Source of the DNA: Hesseltinella vesiculosa
Lineage: Eukaryota; Mucoromycota; Mucoromycetes; Mucorales; Cunninghamellaceae
Assembly (NCBI GenBank): GCA_002104935.1
Contig: MCGT01000031.1
Location: forward strand, 1-64,000
DNA length: 64,000 bases
Direction of reading: 5' to 3'
A program made the translations under genes and the position numbers. This document shows, piece by piece, positions 1-12,045 of this stretch. The notes beneath the pieces are model-generated. The model did not search any database. It was given only the letters and a program-made list of their open reading frames with translations, and had not been told where the DNA came from. Position 1 is the stretch's first letter. The number at the start of each line of letters is the position of its first letter.

Positions 1-770
1 TCAAGCTTATATTAAGATACAGGGACTAGGTCACCGCAAACATTAAACCCATACCGTACCTTTTCCTTCTCCCATGTTCAACTCACTCAAACACAAGTAC
101 TTTCAAGATGTCAACATGATCTCCCATAAACATAAGACAAACCATGTCTAAAGATACCCATGTTACAAAGCTACTAGTGCAACGGTTTCCACAGAAACAT
201 TATAAAAAACATAGACCTTCACATCAATAAAAACCATAACTCATTCTCACTTATTTTTATCACCCATCCCTTTTATTTTCAACGCCAAATATCTCACGGT
301 TTTCGATTTTTATTACTCGACCGGACTTCATACTTGCCATATTTGGATTCTCCACCATCAAATACCCCCAGTCACTGTTTCTATTATATTTGAAAATCTC
401 AAGTTGGACTTCACGTTCTTCTTTTTTTATTTCCTGTAGAAAATTAGCTGAAAAATTAAAAGAGTAAAAACATGGACAAATAATTACTATTTTCGCTCCA
501 AATTTTAACTGTATATAGTACTATAGTATATGTTCCCATATACAACGTTTCATTATAAACCCAAGCGCAGTTAGATAGTTATAAGCAATTTCGTGTTTGA
601 GACCTACTTACCATAAAAGGAACCATGCTGAAACTATATGTGGGGTGATAGAGGATGCTTTCACAAACACATTCAGACAATTCCAGAGCAATTTTATTAT
701 CGGAAAGAGGTACCAGTAGGTCGAAGTTGGTCATACTGTACGACTTCCAGTGTTCGCTCAGGCAGACAGT
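1..770. other. AT-rich stretch without a recognisable gene
   Basis: No reading frame here has convincing coding character. The sequence is AT-rich with scattered homopolymers. It precedes the satellite array and may be part of the same subtelomere-like domain. Confidence 0.5.
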
Positions 771-771
771 C

Positions 772-1094
772 AGTGGGTCACGTGACCTTCAGCTCTCAGG
801 CACACAGTCAGTGGGTCACGTGACCCCTGTCACTAGAGGCAGACAGTCAGTGGGTCACATGACCTTCAGCTCTCAGGCTGGCAGTCAGTGGGTCACATGA
901 CCTTCAGCTCTCAGGCTGGCAGTCAGTGGGTCACATGACCTTCAGCTCTCAGGCAGACAGTCAGTGGGTCACGTGACCTTCAGCTCTCAGGCATACACTC
1001 TTGGTGAGTCACGTGACCTTCAGCTCTCAGGCATACACTCTTGGTGAGTCACGTGACCTTCAGCTCTCAGAGGTAGTGTGGGGGTCACGTGACC
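772..1094. repeat. Tandem array of 38-41 bp units centred on GGTCACRTGACC
   Basis: About nine units follow each other, starting near 772, 811, 850, 888, 926, 964, 1006, 1046 and 1081. Each holds the palindrome GGTCACGTGACC or its CACATG variant, usually followed by TTCAGCTCTCAGGC. Spacing is 38 bp in the middle of the array and 39-41 bp elsewhere. CACGTG is the classic E-box core bound by bHLH factors; whether it is bound here is unknown. Short frames across the array are by-products of the repeat. Confidence 0.9.
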
Positions 1095-1494
1095 AGAAAA
1101 AAATTTTTTTCTTATTTTGGTGCGATTTTTCGAGAATCGGAGTAAAACTTTTTTCGCCCATAATTCGTGATCCGCTGATCGGATTTTAAAAATTCATTAG
1201 GGTTTAGGGTCTCCTGAGTTAGAACTATATGCTGACTTTTTTTTATTTTCATTTTCCGACATTTTCTGTCCTAAACCCTACTGACCCCCCGTAACATACC
1301 CTGATTTGCCCTAATCCATTACATATTTATTTCCCTTAACCTTAAATTTATAATAGTTGCCTTTTAAGGATTAGGGTTCCGTATTAGGTTTGGTTTAGTC
1401 CCCACCCACCCTCCCTTTTTTTTTAGGGTTGAGGTTATTATTTTAGGGTTTGGGTGCAAGTTGTGGTATAGGGTTTTTTTTTTTTTTTAGTGGT
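1095..1494. repeat. Degenerate telomere-like TTAGGG(TT) tracts in both orientations
   Basis: Motifs such as TTAGGGTTTAGGG (near 1197), CCTAAACCCTA (near 1270), TTTAGGGTTGAGG (near 1422) and TTTTAGGGTTTGGG (near 1442) are scattered in AT-rich sequence. They are too degenerate to be an active telomere. They suggest an eroded subtelomeric or interstitial telomere-like tract. The TTAGGG-type unit is the usual fungal telomere repeat; the link to a chromosome end is inference. Confidence 0.5.
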
Positions 1495-1776
1495 TTAGGT
1501 AACTGAAACAAAGAAAAAATCATCAAAATAGCCTTCATGGTATTCTCCAGCAAGGCGGCGCAATTCTTCTTCAAAAGCCACAAATTGACTGGGATGAACC
1601 ATGGTGCTGAACTGCTGCTTGAACCGGGAGCTGTACTTGCCATATCCACGGGACAGTTCAACAACATGGTTGTAGCAAAGAGGGAGCTCATGTTCCATTT
1701 CATCCTTTGATTTGGCAAACAGGATTGCTGGGTAGAGGCATTCAGACAGAAATAAACGGCACAGGACTACACCAAA

Positions 1777-2385
1777 GTGAAGATGAACGCGCACACACAT
1801 AGAGCTGCAAGAAAAAGAGAAGAAGTGATCCAAGACCTTACTGAAATTCTATTACCTGCCATAATTAAAAGAACAGAGCAAATACGCAGCATAGCACAGG
1901 ACAAGTTCAATCAGAAAAAGAACATAGTCAGCTATGCAGTAGGATCACACGTAAGCTTACGCAACCCTATAGCCACAAGTGCCCTGGAAGCCAAGTTTGT
2001 AGGACCATTCAAAGTTGTTATGAAGAATCAAGGTGGAGCGCCCATTCTGCAAGATAAAACAGGCGAATTGCATCCAAGCAAGTACCCTCCTGAACAACTA
2101 AAAAGTGTGTCAGAAGAACCAACCATCACTGGTGAAGAAGCACACTATATAGTTGAAGCGATCATGGCACACAGACCCATCAAAAATAAGAAAGGAATCT
2201 ATGAGTACCTGATAAGATGGAAAGGATATAATGCTGACGAAGATACCTGGCAAGTATTCGAAGACTTTGAAGATGTAAATACAATCATCAGTTACTGGCG
2301 AAAGCTAGGAAAGAACATGTCTGATGAAGAAAAACAGTTGATAAACAACAAACGAAAAAATAAAAGTGAGGAACAAAGAAGTTAA
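1777..2385 (+). pseudogene. Ty3/gypsy integrase C-terminus with chromodomain (element fragment)
   Basis: The 202-codon frame reads as the C-terminal tail of a chromovirus integrase. An SH3-like segment (about residues 55-110, VGSHVSLRNP then FVGPFKVV) is followed by a chromodomain (about residues 125-180, with YLIRWKGYNADEDTW) and a basic tail. In chromoviruses this domain directs integration to marked chromatin. The integrase core (HHCC, DDE), RNase H and reverse transcriptase are absent upstream, so this is a 5'-truncated fragment. A poly(A) run of about 26 follows at 2409. It is unlikely to belong to the Ty3 element at 60.6-63.0 kb, which is truncated before its integrase. Confidence 0.85.
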
Positions 2386-3183
2386 AAGAAAAGTAAAACG
2401 CGAACCTAAAAAAAAAAAAAAAAAAAAAAAAAAAGCTCCGCTACATATACAGTACTTTGATTTTAATGTGGATGGTACCGGCGTTTTCGTCACTTGTTAC
2501 TGCAAGTGACATTTGTCATTCTACTGATTTTTTTCAGCATTGATACCTTTTAAAAGAAGTTGGACCCATGTAAAATTTTAGACGAATACATTGACTCAAA
2601 AATGGTTAACATCACTTTTTTTTTTCTCAAGGCAAGGGCTCCCTCCCTTTGCCTTTCGATTCTGTCAAAAGAGAATGAAAATTAGTGTTAAAATCATAAA
2701 CTAATGATTCACAATTCATGTTAAAGTGATAGCATTGAGAGAATAGGACGGAGGAAGGTGTTATTATACGTCGCCTGTGTGTCGTGTTGGAGAATACTGT
2801 CAAAGCTACCGCCAGCTACCGGTAGATTCGGCATGCCTCCGAAACCGCGACCGACGCTCCGTTTTCCCGTTGCAATAATAAGCAGTTTTATCGCAATGGT
2901 TCCTTTGAGCATCTTTATATGTCATGGGCAAGCAGTTGATATTTTAAATATTATACAGTCATGGCTTATTGTTACTGCCTGTAACAATTTCTGATGTCAG
3001 TGACGCTGCTTGGACGTTACACAAGAGCACCCTTTTTTTTTTTTGCCGCAGATGCTGATTTCCATTTTTTCACCATTGTTTCTTTCTTTTTTTTTTTCTA
3101 CTGTTCTTACGATTGTGCTCATGAAAAAAGTATGTTAAATGGCTATTTAAATTGAAAACCGCTCATCTTTCATCGTTGCATAG
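2386..3183. other. Spacer and probable unresolved 5' exons of the Rho GEF gene
   Basis: A poly(A) run (about 2409-2434) is followed by AT-rich sequence. Between 2780 and 3120 several short stretches look coding, for example FYRNGSFEHLYMSWAS starting near 2888 after an AATAAGCAG acceptor. I could not chain them into a unique model. They are probably the first exons of the GEF gene that starts to be readable at 3184. Confidence 0.35.
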
Positions 3184-6100
3184 AATCTAGAAGAGCGATT
3201 TCAAGAACTTGGTTATGTCCATCGTTTCCCTTTAGCGAAGACGATCACCGTCGGCTTAGCTCCTCTGGTAATTTAAAAAGGCTACCCGTATACGTTGCTT
3301 ACGGATTCCCTCTGTCCCACTTCCAAATGTTAGTGTCATTATATCGATATCCTGGTGGATGAACAACAAGGTAAAATGAGCAGCGATACGCGATAAACCA
3401 TCGTTGTCTCTAAGCTTTTTTTTTTTTTCAGGCACGGAACCTTGGATTAAGTTTCTTAATAGCTTCATGAGTAGCACTTTGGGTGACACGGTGGCTCCAA
3501 CAGACAGCAATCACATCATTCACCAACATCGCTTTGTCAAGGTAAGGGACATCACCCCAACCACCAAAAGCTCACCTCACCCTTTATTTTCTGTCGTAGG
3601 ACCTGGAAAAGCGTGATCACTTGATCCGAGATTTCAAAGCTACCGAAATGAATTATATCGCAAATCTTCATAACTTTTTGAAGGTAAAAATGCAAGGGTT
3701 AGGTTTAAACCATGTGTCTCATTGTTGTAAAAAAGGCAATTGTCCTGCCATTGCGGTCCCGCACCAAGGACAAGCGCAAATGTATTCTCGGTGCATATGA
3801 ATGCAACCAGATCTTTATCAACATCGATGACGTTTACAAGGTCAACACTGCGTTTGCTCAAGATGTAAAATCATGCTCCTCCGATGCCATTGGTCTTTTG
3901 TTTAGTCGGCATGTATGAAATCCTCCTCTACCTTGTTTTGGATGTCATCGCTCATTCTCCTTTTTCCCCCCTCCCCGCCAAACGCTAGTTGGACCAATTC
4001 AAAGCGTATCATCATTTTCTCCTTGGCTTGGAAAATGCAAAGTCCTTTCACACCAAGGAAATGCGCAGCAATCTTGACTACCACCAATATCTCGAGGTAA
4101 GCACGTTAAAAAAATAGGCAGCTGAGGATCAATAAGTGTCTCCTCTTCCCTTTTTAGAAACGAAAAGATGGCAACCCAACCGTGTATGATTATTTACTGC
4201 TGCCAGCGCAGCGACTCGGTCATTACAAGCTTTTTTTACAAGGCCTGCTAAAGCATACCCCCAAGACCCATCAAGATTTTACCCACCTAGTCAACGCGCT
4301 CGCCAAAATCGAAGCAATCGCTAGCATGCCAGATGACTACCACACCAACCTCATCCATATTTTCCAAAATATCCTTCAATCCATCCAAGACTGTCCTGTA
4401 AGAACAGACCCAACCACTGCTTCGTTGTTCATTTTTATTATTCTGCAGGCTTCCCTCATCAGCCAACAGCGATGCTTGATCGATGCCCTGGACGTTGTCG
4501 AGTATGACCTGTGTACTCTGAAACCAATTTCGCCCGTGACCCTCTTTTTATTTTCGGACAAGGTGATGGTTGTGCGACGCCCAACGTTTGATTCGGAGGG
4601 TTTAGACCTGTGTGGCCTGTACCGGGATGTCCACACTGGATCGATCACAACGCTACTGCGCAAAGGCGACCCCAGCCAGCAAAGACGACTTGGCGAGAGC
4701 AAGAAACTCAAGTTCCGTGGTTGGTTGCCACTTGGCTATGCCGACCTGTACCAAGGCGTGCCCGAGATTCCTGGCTCTTTGATGCTAGTCGCCACCCGGC
4801 TCGCAAACAGCCCTTCCAACAATATCGACATTGATCAACTGCTAGAAAACTATTTTCACGAAGACCGCGCTCACCTCTTCGCCATTCCCAACCTGGAATC
4901 TCATCTTGCTCCATCGTCTTCTCACTCCTCCCTCTCTAGCAACCACTCCATCCTCCATAAGCGGTCAATCTCCTCCCTTGGAAGCACACACCAGTCGTCA
5001 CCTAAAATGAACGCATTTGTTAAACATTTCGGAAGAACCAGGATGAAGGATGTCTACCGAGGTAACCATCCTAAAAATCGGGAGTCAAAAGTAACTTTTT
5101 TTTTATCTTCTCCCATCCAGGGTCCTCATTCAAGTACATGGACTGGCAAGACCACCATTTATTTGCGAGGATCCACGATCTGTCCATGTACCACACTGTT
5201 CACAACAAGGTAATCATACTGCTTCACACGAAAAAAATCAGGAGCTCACTTTTTTTTTTTTTTTTTTTTTTTACTGGCGTCTCTAGAGCGACACTGCTAT
5301 CGCCTTGATCAATGACAAGCTTGGCGAGACGCCAATGATTTTACAACACACCTATTCACTTCCTTCAACACTTTTGGTAGTTGCTCCCTCTGAAATTTTT
5401 GGTTTCAAGTACGTGCTATTGCAGAAGAACAGAAATGCATTGATTTTTTTTTTGTCCCCGACAGTCTGGCCGCCCTATCGCAGCATGTTGTCCAGTCTGT
5501 CAGCAGTAGTTCCGGTGACGAGGATCTAGCTGATCTGTCTGTCATTGACGATTTGGAATTGACCGACTTGCTTCTCACGAATGGTGAGTGAGACAGCTGT
5601 TACTGAAAAATGCTCACCATTTTTTACCTGACGGATCCCAGTGATTCAATGTGACTTTTTGAAATCAGGGCTTGCCTCACTGACCAGCACAATGTCACCA
5701 TCACCATCTCCGCACAGCAGCACCAAATCTGTCCGGGATACATTCAAGCAACTGAATCGACGGAAAAGCTTCAGCGCTCTCAATCGCTTGATTTCAGGAA
5801 CTGTGCAAGCAACTGGCAACCTGGTCAGACCACCGTCTCCAAATAATAACTGGCAGCAGGGACAGCGACCGCGCAGCGCTTCCTACTACATGGACCAGCT
5901 TTCGTCTATTTCCATAACCTCACCCTCTACCCCATCCTTTGTCTCTACACCAGCCAATGATGATCTCTCGCCATCACCTCATAAATACACCTCCAACAAA
6001 CCTGTAGCCTCGTCCAATAGCAAAGACACCGAGTTGCTCACTCCAACCTCAAGCTTTTTAAATTATCGCGCCTCTCTTCAACGTATCTCGGTTGATCGCC

Positions 6101-7315
6101 TGGTATCCAAGAAGAGTTCTCCATCGCTTGGTACAATTGGACACAAGTGGTATATTTAACGACTAACTCGGCGCTACTTTTCTTTCTAGTTCCTATGGCC
6201 CGAGGCCCTGAATCAAATATCAGTAGCACCATCCGACCAAGCGTACATCCATCCCAAACCATGTCTTACGACATCAAGGTAAAGACCTCATTGAGCAATA
6301 TCCAGTGCCAGAGCTCGTAAAATCTTACCCATCTTGTTTAAACAGTCAACGCAAAAGGGCCCGTCAAAAGCAAGTGATGGTATCGAAGATCGTGTAAAGC
6401 AACTGTGCAATAGCTTGGCGCAAAATAATTCTTCCAAGATGGGCTATGTCGACGAGAGTAGCTCACATTTCACTTCGTATATCGGGAACGTGACTCTGGC
6501 AAGCTCACACTCCTATTCACTCTCTCACGGCCCCCAAGAAAGCAACGTAAAGAAGCATATGCATGAAAAAAGCGTGTGAATTGACTTTACACTTTTTCTG
6601 CTTCCCAGTCAGCCAAGGCCATATCCATTTTGAAAATGAAGCAGCCTCCGAAAACGCCAAGTCCAGTCTCACTTGCGTCACTCTCAGCTGGGTCTCCTTC
6701 ACCCCCAGGCTCAGTGGATCGGCTGGCGGATGAAGTGGAGCAAATCAAGATCGACTTTGACAAGCGTCTTGGTCAAGTCATCCTTGATTATGAACAAAGT
6801 CGACAAGTCGTCCAGCAATTGGAGCATGATCTGAAATCGGCAAGCCTCTTCCGAAATCCTCATACAATTTTCTCACACTCTTCTTTTCTTTATGTGCAGA
6901 AAGACGATGAATTGACACGCATGCGCCAAATGTATGAAAGCAGCATCAAGGATAACAACTTATTGTACGAGGTAAGAAAAGCAAAAAAAAAAAAAAAAAA
7001 AAAATTAAAACTAGTCTACTTTAGGCTTTTAAAAATGAACTGGAGCAGCTGCTTGCAATTCCTGAACCTTCTCATTCAGATCATCAAAACTGCCAACGTG
7101 CCTCCTCCAGACCCTCACACCCAAATCCAGAAGCACAGTTACGCAAAAAGCTCGAGACAACCTTAATGGAGCGGAACCAGTGGCATAAAACTGCATGGTA
7201 AGCTTCCTACCCTTGTTGCTATCTCTGTCACTCACTCTTACCACCCAGCCAATTAGCTCGAGAGTTACAAGAAATTGCTCAAGACGGCCCCCACCAGGAA
7301 GCCTCCCACCGATGA
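3184..7315 (+). CDS. DH-PH Rho/Cdc42 guanine-nucleotide exchange factor (5' end unresolved)
   Basis: Eighteen exons chain in frame to about 1,034 residues, ending at TGA 7313-7315. A Dbl-homology domain spans the first third (LEKRDHLIRDFKATEMNYIA opens it; YDYLLLPAQRLGHYKLFLQG is the conserved helix). A PH-like region follows (SPVTLFLFSDKVMVVRR), split by a long Ser-rich insertion near 4900-5000. Then comes a Ser/Pro-rich linker and a C-terminal coiled coil (DKRLGQVILDYEQSRQVVQQ). DH-PH proteins load GTP on Rho-family GTPases at the membrane to polarise actin and secretion. The layout resembles Bud3-type GEFs, but I cannot assign an orthologue. The intron at about 6840-6899 appears to be GC-AG (TCG|GCAAGC). 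It can be read through in frame, so it is less certain than the others. Upstream exons are probably missing from this model. Confidence 0.85.
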
Positions 7316-9013
7316 TGCCAACGACATTTATGCATGGCATGAAAACTACTACACTCCATTTTACAGCATAGATTAAAATTAACTACCATTTCTTATTTCC
7401 CAAGCAAGCTTATTAGCACATTCCTTACTCAGCCCAGGAGCTTTTGCTTTTGCTTTTGCTTTTTTTTTACAAGCAGCTTCTCTGGCAATATCTCATATCT
7501 AGATTGCATACACGCACTTGCTCTCTATCACTATCCCTAAAAATGATATTGTGACCATGGTGCCGCAGCCACTCGAATGCCAGACCATCACTCAGCTTGG
7601 AAATTGCCCGACTTCTGTTGTGCAGTTCATAATTAGTGATATTGTATCATTGCGCTGCACTCTATGGTGCAGTAGTGGCAGAGTGTTCACGTACTGTTCT
7701 CTCTCTGCCGTAATACAGGAAGTGGTCATTCGCGGTGAAAATGACCGACTTTTCATTTTTTTTTTGGCTGGGGGATCAGAGGTGTCAAAACGAAAGTGAT
7801 CAAAAATTTGCTGGGCAATCTTCACTAATCGACCTGATATTTTCGACATTACAGCATCATCATTCATGCGTTTACGCTCTCGTGCAATATTTAGCATTTG
7901 CTTTTTTTTTTTTTTCATTTTGAGATTACCATATACAGCTTCCACACCGCGCCGCCTTCGAGGGGACCCCCGTAAAAAAAAAAAAAAAGAGAAAGAAAAA
8001 TCAACACTGCACAGCACTGTTATAAAAAAAAAAAGAAGCAATGACTTGCATTGTTCATTGTAAGAGTGACCAACAGCGTAACAAAAGGTTTGTGGCTTTG
8101 ATCTGTATCAACCGTTGATGAATGGCCTGTCTAGGCTGTTTACTTTCATTTTAGAACAAAAAAGGAAAAATAACAATACCGAAAAAAATACGCGTCGTTG
8201 TCGACCGTTATTGGTTTTTTAATTCAAAAACGTGTTCGGTTCGGTTTGAGAGAAAAGGGTGAAATACCAGGTAGATCAGAGAAAGGGCATGGAAGAGTTT
8301 GCGAGCGAATGATGTTAGTTGTCTGTGTCCTTCCAGAAACAGCAACATACAACGTGCATTCTATTCGAGACAGCTATCAAGCAAAGCACCCTGGCAATAG
8401 CTCAACGCGGCAAGGATCAGTAGCGGAGTAAGAGAGAGACTATTTTGACAAGCGATCGCTGCTGTCCTTTGTGCACCATTATAAAGAGTCGTGAACGCGT
8501 TTTTTTTTAGCTCCTTCTTTTCTCAATTCTGAGCGAGAGAAGTAACACCGGAATTGAAGAGATGACTTTTTTAACGAAGCGTGCGAAAGTGTGGACAAAA
8601 AGTCTTTTTTTTTTTTTTTAACTTTTCTGTATCCCATCTCCCACAAGTTTGGACGTTCTTTCCCATTTCACTTGTAAAGAAATGACTTTTTCTTTTCTAC
8701 ACTACCATGGATACCTTTGTTTATGATTGCCCATTCAAAAAAATGAAATGTAACGAGACAATGAAATGAAAAAAAAAAAAACCATTCAAGAAGGGGGCAG
8801 AAAGCAAGCGGCAAAAACAGTGAGAAAAGAAAAAAATCTCAACTTTTATCATTATACATAATGAAAATGTATCATTCAAGCCTTATTTAAAGTTTCACTT
8901 GATGGCCTGGGAGGGGGGGGGGTTGACATGCGATTTATTAATTTCAACAAGCACTTGAAAGGGGTCGGTGGCTGCGTTCCCATTCCCTTTATCCCATGCC
9001 AATAGCAGTATTT
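7316..9013. other. Intergenic stretch with one copy of the dispersed repeat family
   Basis: No supported gene. The 3' flank of the GEF is rich in T runs. A copy of the dispersed repeat lies at about 7735-7910. The rest (8100-9000) is AT-rich with many homopolymers, including a G run near 8912. Short frames here lack family resemblance. Confidence 0.5.
7735..7910 (+). repeat. Dispersed repeat family, copy 1 (partial)
   Basis: It shares blocks with the palindrome arm at 39.9-40.26 kb in the same orientation: GAAAATGACCGACTTTTCATT, then GAGGTGTCAAAACGAAAGTG, GCTGGGCAATCTTCAC, and CATCATTCATGCGTTTACGC. No inverted partner is visible nearby, so this is a single arm or a fragment. Confidence 0.7.
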
Positions 9014-9540
9014 TTATTCATCACTTCCGCGATACGGATTGCTTGTAGTTGTTGTTCCTGTGATACGGTTGTGCCACTTTTCTCCGTCAAACTTCCATCC
9101 AAACTCATCAGTACCAAGGAAATCTTCACCTTGGTCATCGGCAGTCTGCTTCATATCAGAAATGGATTCTGCGCAAGCGATGGTCAATCGTTCTTTGTTC
9201 AAAGATCTCGGTGGGGCGAGGCTGGTGAAATTCAAAGGTATTCTGGAGGCAGTATGTTCGGGTGGGGTGTACCATGTGTCCCGCTGTTGACAAATGTTGG
9301 TTTTTCGGCTGGATGGCTTGTCACGATTTAAAGACTGGAGATGCTTGTTCACTTTGTAGTTCTCCAATATGAAATCGGCAGATTTTTGCAGCTCTTGCTA
9401 GAACGTTAGGAGTTGGATCATGGTGGCTTCAAAATGCTTCAGTTCAGCGATAAATCGTGGTAGCGTGATGTCAAAACGGGGTATAGCAACATACAACCCA
9501 TTATCCGAAAGATGAATTGTAAAATTTAGAATAAACACTG
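9014..9540 (-). pseudogene. Gene relic or partial gene with one in-frame TAG
   Basis: Reading leftward from about 9540, one frame gives protein-like sequence. It begins after a TTGCAG acceptor-like site with FILNFTIHLSDNGLYVAIPR, reaches a TAG near 9400, then continues in the same frame from QELQKSADFILENYK to a Trp/Asp-rich tail (GTDEFGWKFDGEKWHN) and a stop at 9014. Two readings are possible. It may be a decaying gene with one nonsense codon. Alternatively, CTAACGTTCTAG may be a branch site plus acceptor, with the donor (GTATGT, near 9490) inside the protein-like part. I recognise no family, and no 5' end is visible. Confidence 0.35.
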
Positions 9541-10829
9541 CAAGTAATTCAATTAGAAACTTTTCTATGTTTATTTATTTTTTTCGAAAATTCGAATGAA
9601 GAAGAGAAAGAGAAACTAAAAGATTTAAGCAATTCGATTAGGTGCGGAGTTTACTTGTGCACTTGTCTAATTCTAGAACAAGTCTCCGCACAGTGGATCT
9701 TCCTCAGTTCAAGCATTTACCGGTACTTTCCACCAAAAGCGCGAGCCCTGTTTCCAGCTCTTTGTCTCACTTTACCGCGACTTTTTTTTTTCACAATGCC
9801 TTTATTAGGTTTTAAAAAAAGTGTTGTTTTGTCGGAGGGCGTTCCAGATTTGAGCATCGGAAAGCTGCACGGAAAAGGTGCTTGTGTAGGGAGGAGCAGA
9901 AACCGTCTACCGGTATTTCGTAAGCGCGACAAGGAGAAGTGTGATTGGGTGGGCAGAGAAGGTGACAGTAGAAAAAGGAATGGAAAAGAAGCATGTGGAG
10001 GGAGGGGAACGAAGGGAAGGCGCTGTAAATAGAATAACCCTGTCGTGGACTTTGAACAACGTTTTTTTTTTTTTCAACAGTAAACGTTTTTTTTTTCAAC
10101 AGTATTTCGTAAAAAAAAAAAACAAAAGTTACCAAAAAAAAATAAGCACTGATGAAAAATCCATGGGGCTGGTCATGGAACTTTTGCCCAGAACTTTTTT
10201 TTTCTTTCACCTACCCAGTTGAAGGATGGTCAAAGCCACAGATCTTATTTTTCATTATTTTTTGCAAAAGAGTGTATGAGTGAACGAAAACGTGCATTGA
10301 AGATCAGGGACAGGGACTTGGGTGTTACACCAATGGCAATCAACGTGCCAGCTGGGAAATTAACAAATCAGCCAATCAGCTACGTAGAATCAATTCATGC
10401 GCTAACCATCTTTGCCTGTGAATGGCTGTACCATATGAATTTTTTTTTCTCCAGGCAGATTCTCGAGGTTCTATCTTCATTATAGCATGGGCTAGGCCAC
10501 ATTTTTATCTTTTCCTTTGAACCAAGCAGGATTGCTTGATAGAAAGTAAAAAAGAAAAAAAGAAAAAAGCACAGGCCATGGAGTGCTGGTTTGAATAAAA
10601 CGTCAGTTCACGTGAAACAACGAGCACTGCTGGCTGGAAGAGAGGGAGGATCTGGAAGAAACACCAAAATGGCAGCAATTACTAAATATGAGGCACTACA
10701 GGTTTGGGCACTTTTTTATTACAATTGATGTTTTACCAGGCTCTTGTACAACCGACACCGTCAATATAAAATACAAGATTTTTTTATTTTTTATTTTTTT
10801 CTCTTTTACCTTTATTTTTTTTTTACATC
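9541..10829. other. Intergenic sequence upstream of the RNase T2 gene
   Basis: Nothing here can be supported as a gene. The region has many A and T runs and a T-rich leader (about 10780-10825) just before the RNase start codon, which probably belongs to its promoter or 5' UTR. Confidence 0.45.
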
Positions 10830-12045
10830 ATGAAGTTGACTTTGTTAAGCTCGCTCCTATGGATGGGTTCCATGGTCATGGCTGGTTCCGCTCCTTCGCC
10901 TTTTGTTGGTCAGTGCGGGCGCCACTTGACCCAAAGCTGCTCTGCCCAAGCCAACGCCACCAATGTTGACTCGTGCTGCGTGGAAAAGGGTGCTGGCATC
11001 TTCTTGTTGAGGTACACAGAAAAAATAGGAGATAAAAACGCGCTTCGAACTCATCTCTGGTGAATTTTTTAGTCAATTCTGGGATCAACATGCCGGGGTG
11101 AGTGGCTATCAGAATGGCTAGAAAACAGTAAATACTCAAAAGATTTTTTTTTCGTTAGTATGATAACCAATGGACCATCCATGGCTTGTGGAGTGATTAC
11201 TGCAATGGCTCTTACGTAAATTTCCAGGTTACATAAACTGCTGGCTCCGCTCACTTTTTTTTTTTTTGGGCGCTCCATTCTTAGCCTACCAACTGTGACC
11301 CTTCTCGTCAATTCACCAACATCACTGAAGTTTTGGTGGCCAAGCGCGCTTTCAGATTAATGCAGGAAATGAATAATGTTTGGCCCAACTCTGCTGGTAC
11401 GGGTAAAAAGTCGCCCAATGTTTTCATTTTTGCGTCATGGTGAAGTAACCCTTCAACTTATTTTCTTTCCCCCCTTCCTAGGACACGTCGACGACTTCTG
11501 GTAAGCTGAACACTTTTTTTTCGAGATTGTAAGAGGTGCTGAATGCATTGGTTTGTTTCTTTTTTTTCTAGGTCTCATGAATGGGGCAAGCACGGCACTT
11601 GCATGTCGTCGTTTGAACCCAAGTGTTACAGCAACAATGCTTACGATGGCATGATCGATTACTTCAACACTACCGTTAAGCTCCACAAGAAGTACGATAT
11701 TTACAAGGCTCTGCGTCGCCACGGTGTTGTGCCTGGCCACTCTTACAGCACCAGCCGCGTCCAGGAAATCATCAAGCGTGAATTCGGCATGTTCCCTGAC
11801 TTGCGCTGTAACACTGCCGGTGAAATTGTGGAAACTTGGATGTATTTCTTCGTGAAGGTAAAGTTGCTGCCGTTGAAAATTTTCCGCTGCTGATCCGTTT
11901 TTTTTTTTTTTTTATTTGATGATAGGGCCCTGTGCAACAACAAATCTTGGTCCCCACGGGTAACAACAATGCCACCAACTGCAATGCTACCTTGATCTAC
12001 CCTTTCAAGTACCCTAATGACAACGCTAATTCCAAGATCTGGTAG
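10830..12045 (+). CDS. Secreted ribonuclease T2
   Basis: The chained exons give about 266-270 residues. The start codon at 10830 opens a typical signal peptide (MKLTLLSSLLWMGSMVMAGS). Both catalytic boxes of the RNase T2 family are present with their histidines: CAS I (WTIHGLWSDYC) and CAS II (SHEWGKHGTC). The even set of cysteines fits the disulfide-bonded fold. These enzymes cleave RNA through a 2',3'-cyclic phosphate and act outside the cell or in the vacuole, usually for phosphate and nucleoside scavenging. A 19-nt exon (about 11482-11500) joins GHVDDFW to the CAS II exon. The donor after CAS I is ambiguous (TAC|GTAAAT or CAG|GTTACA); both keep the frame. There are several N-glycosylation sequons. 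Confidence 0.93.

Noticed and set aside
655..1070. Open frames across the satellite (repeating FSSQA/QSVGHVT peptides)
   Set aside because: The peptide repeats only mirror the 38-41 bp DNA unit; no start context, splice sites or family.
772..1094. CRISPR-like array
   Set aside because: Units are tandem and nearly contiguous without unique spacers of constant length, there are no cas genes, and the genome is eukaryotic.
1495..1833. 112-codon minus-strand frame that might be a FAR1/MULE transposase piece
   Set aside because: The sequence (KSKDEMEHELPLCYNHVVEL) looks protein-like but I could not place it in a transposase family, and it overlaps the integrase fragment.
9655..10032. 125-codon plus-strand frame
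   Set aside because: Composition is driven by T and GA runs, with no homology-like motif and no promoter or splice context.
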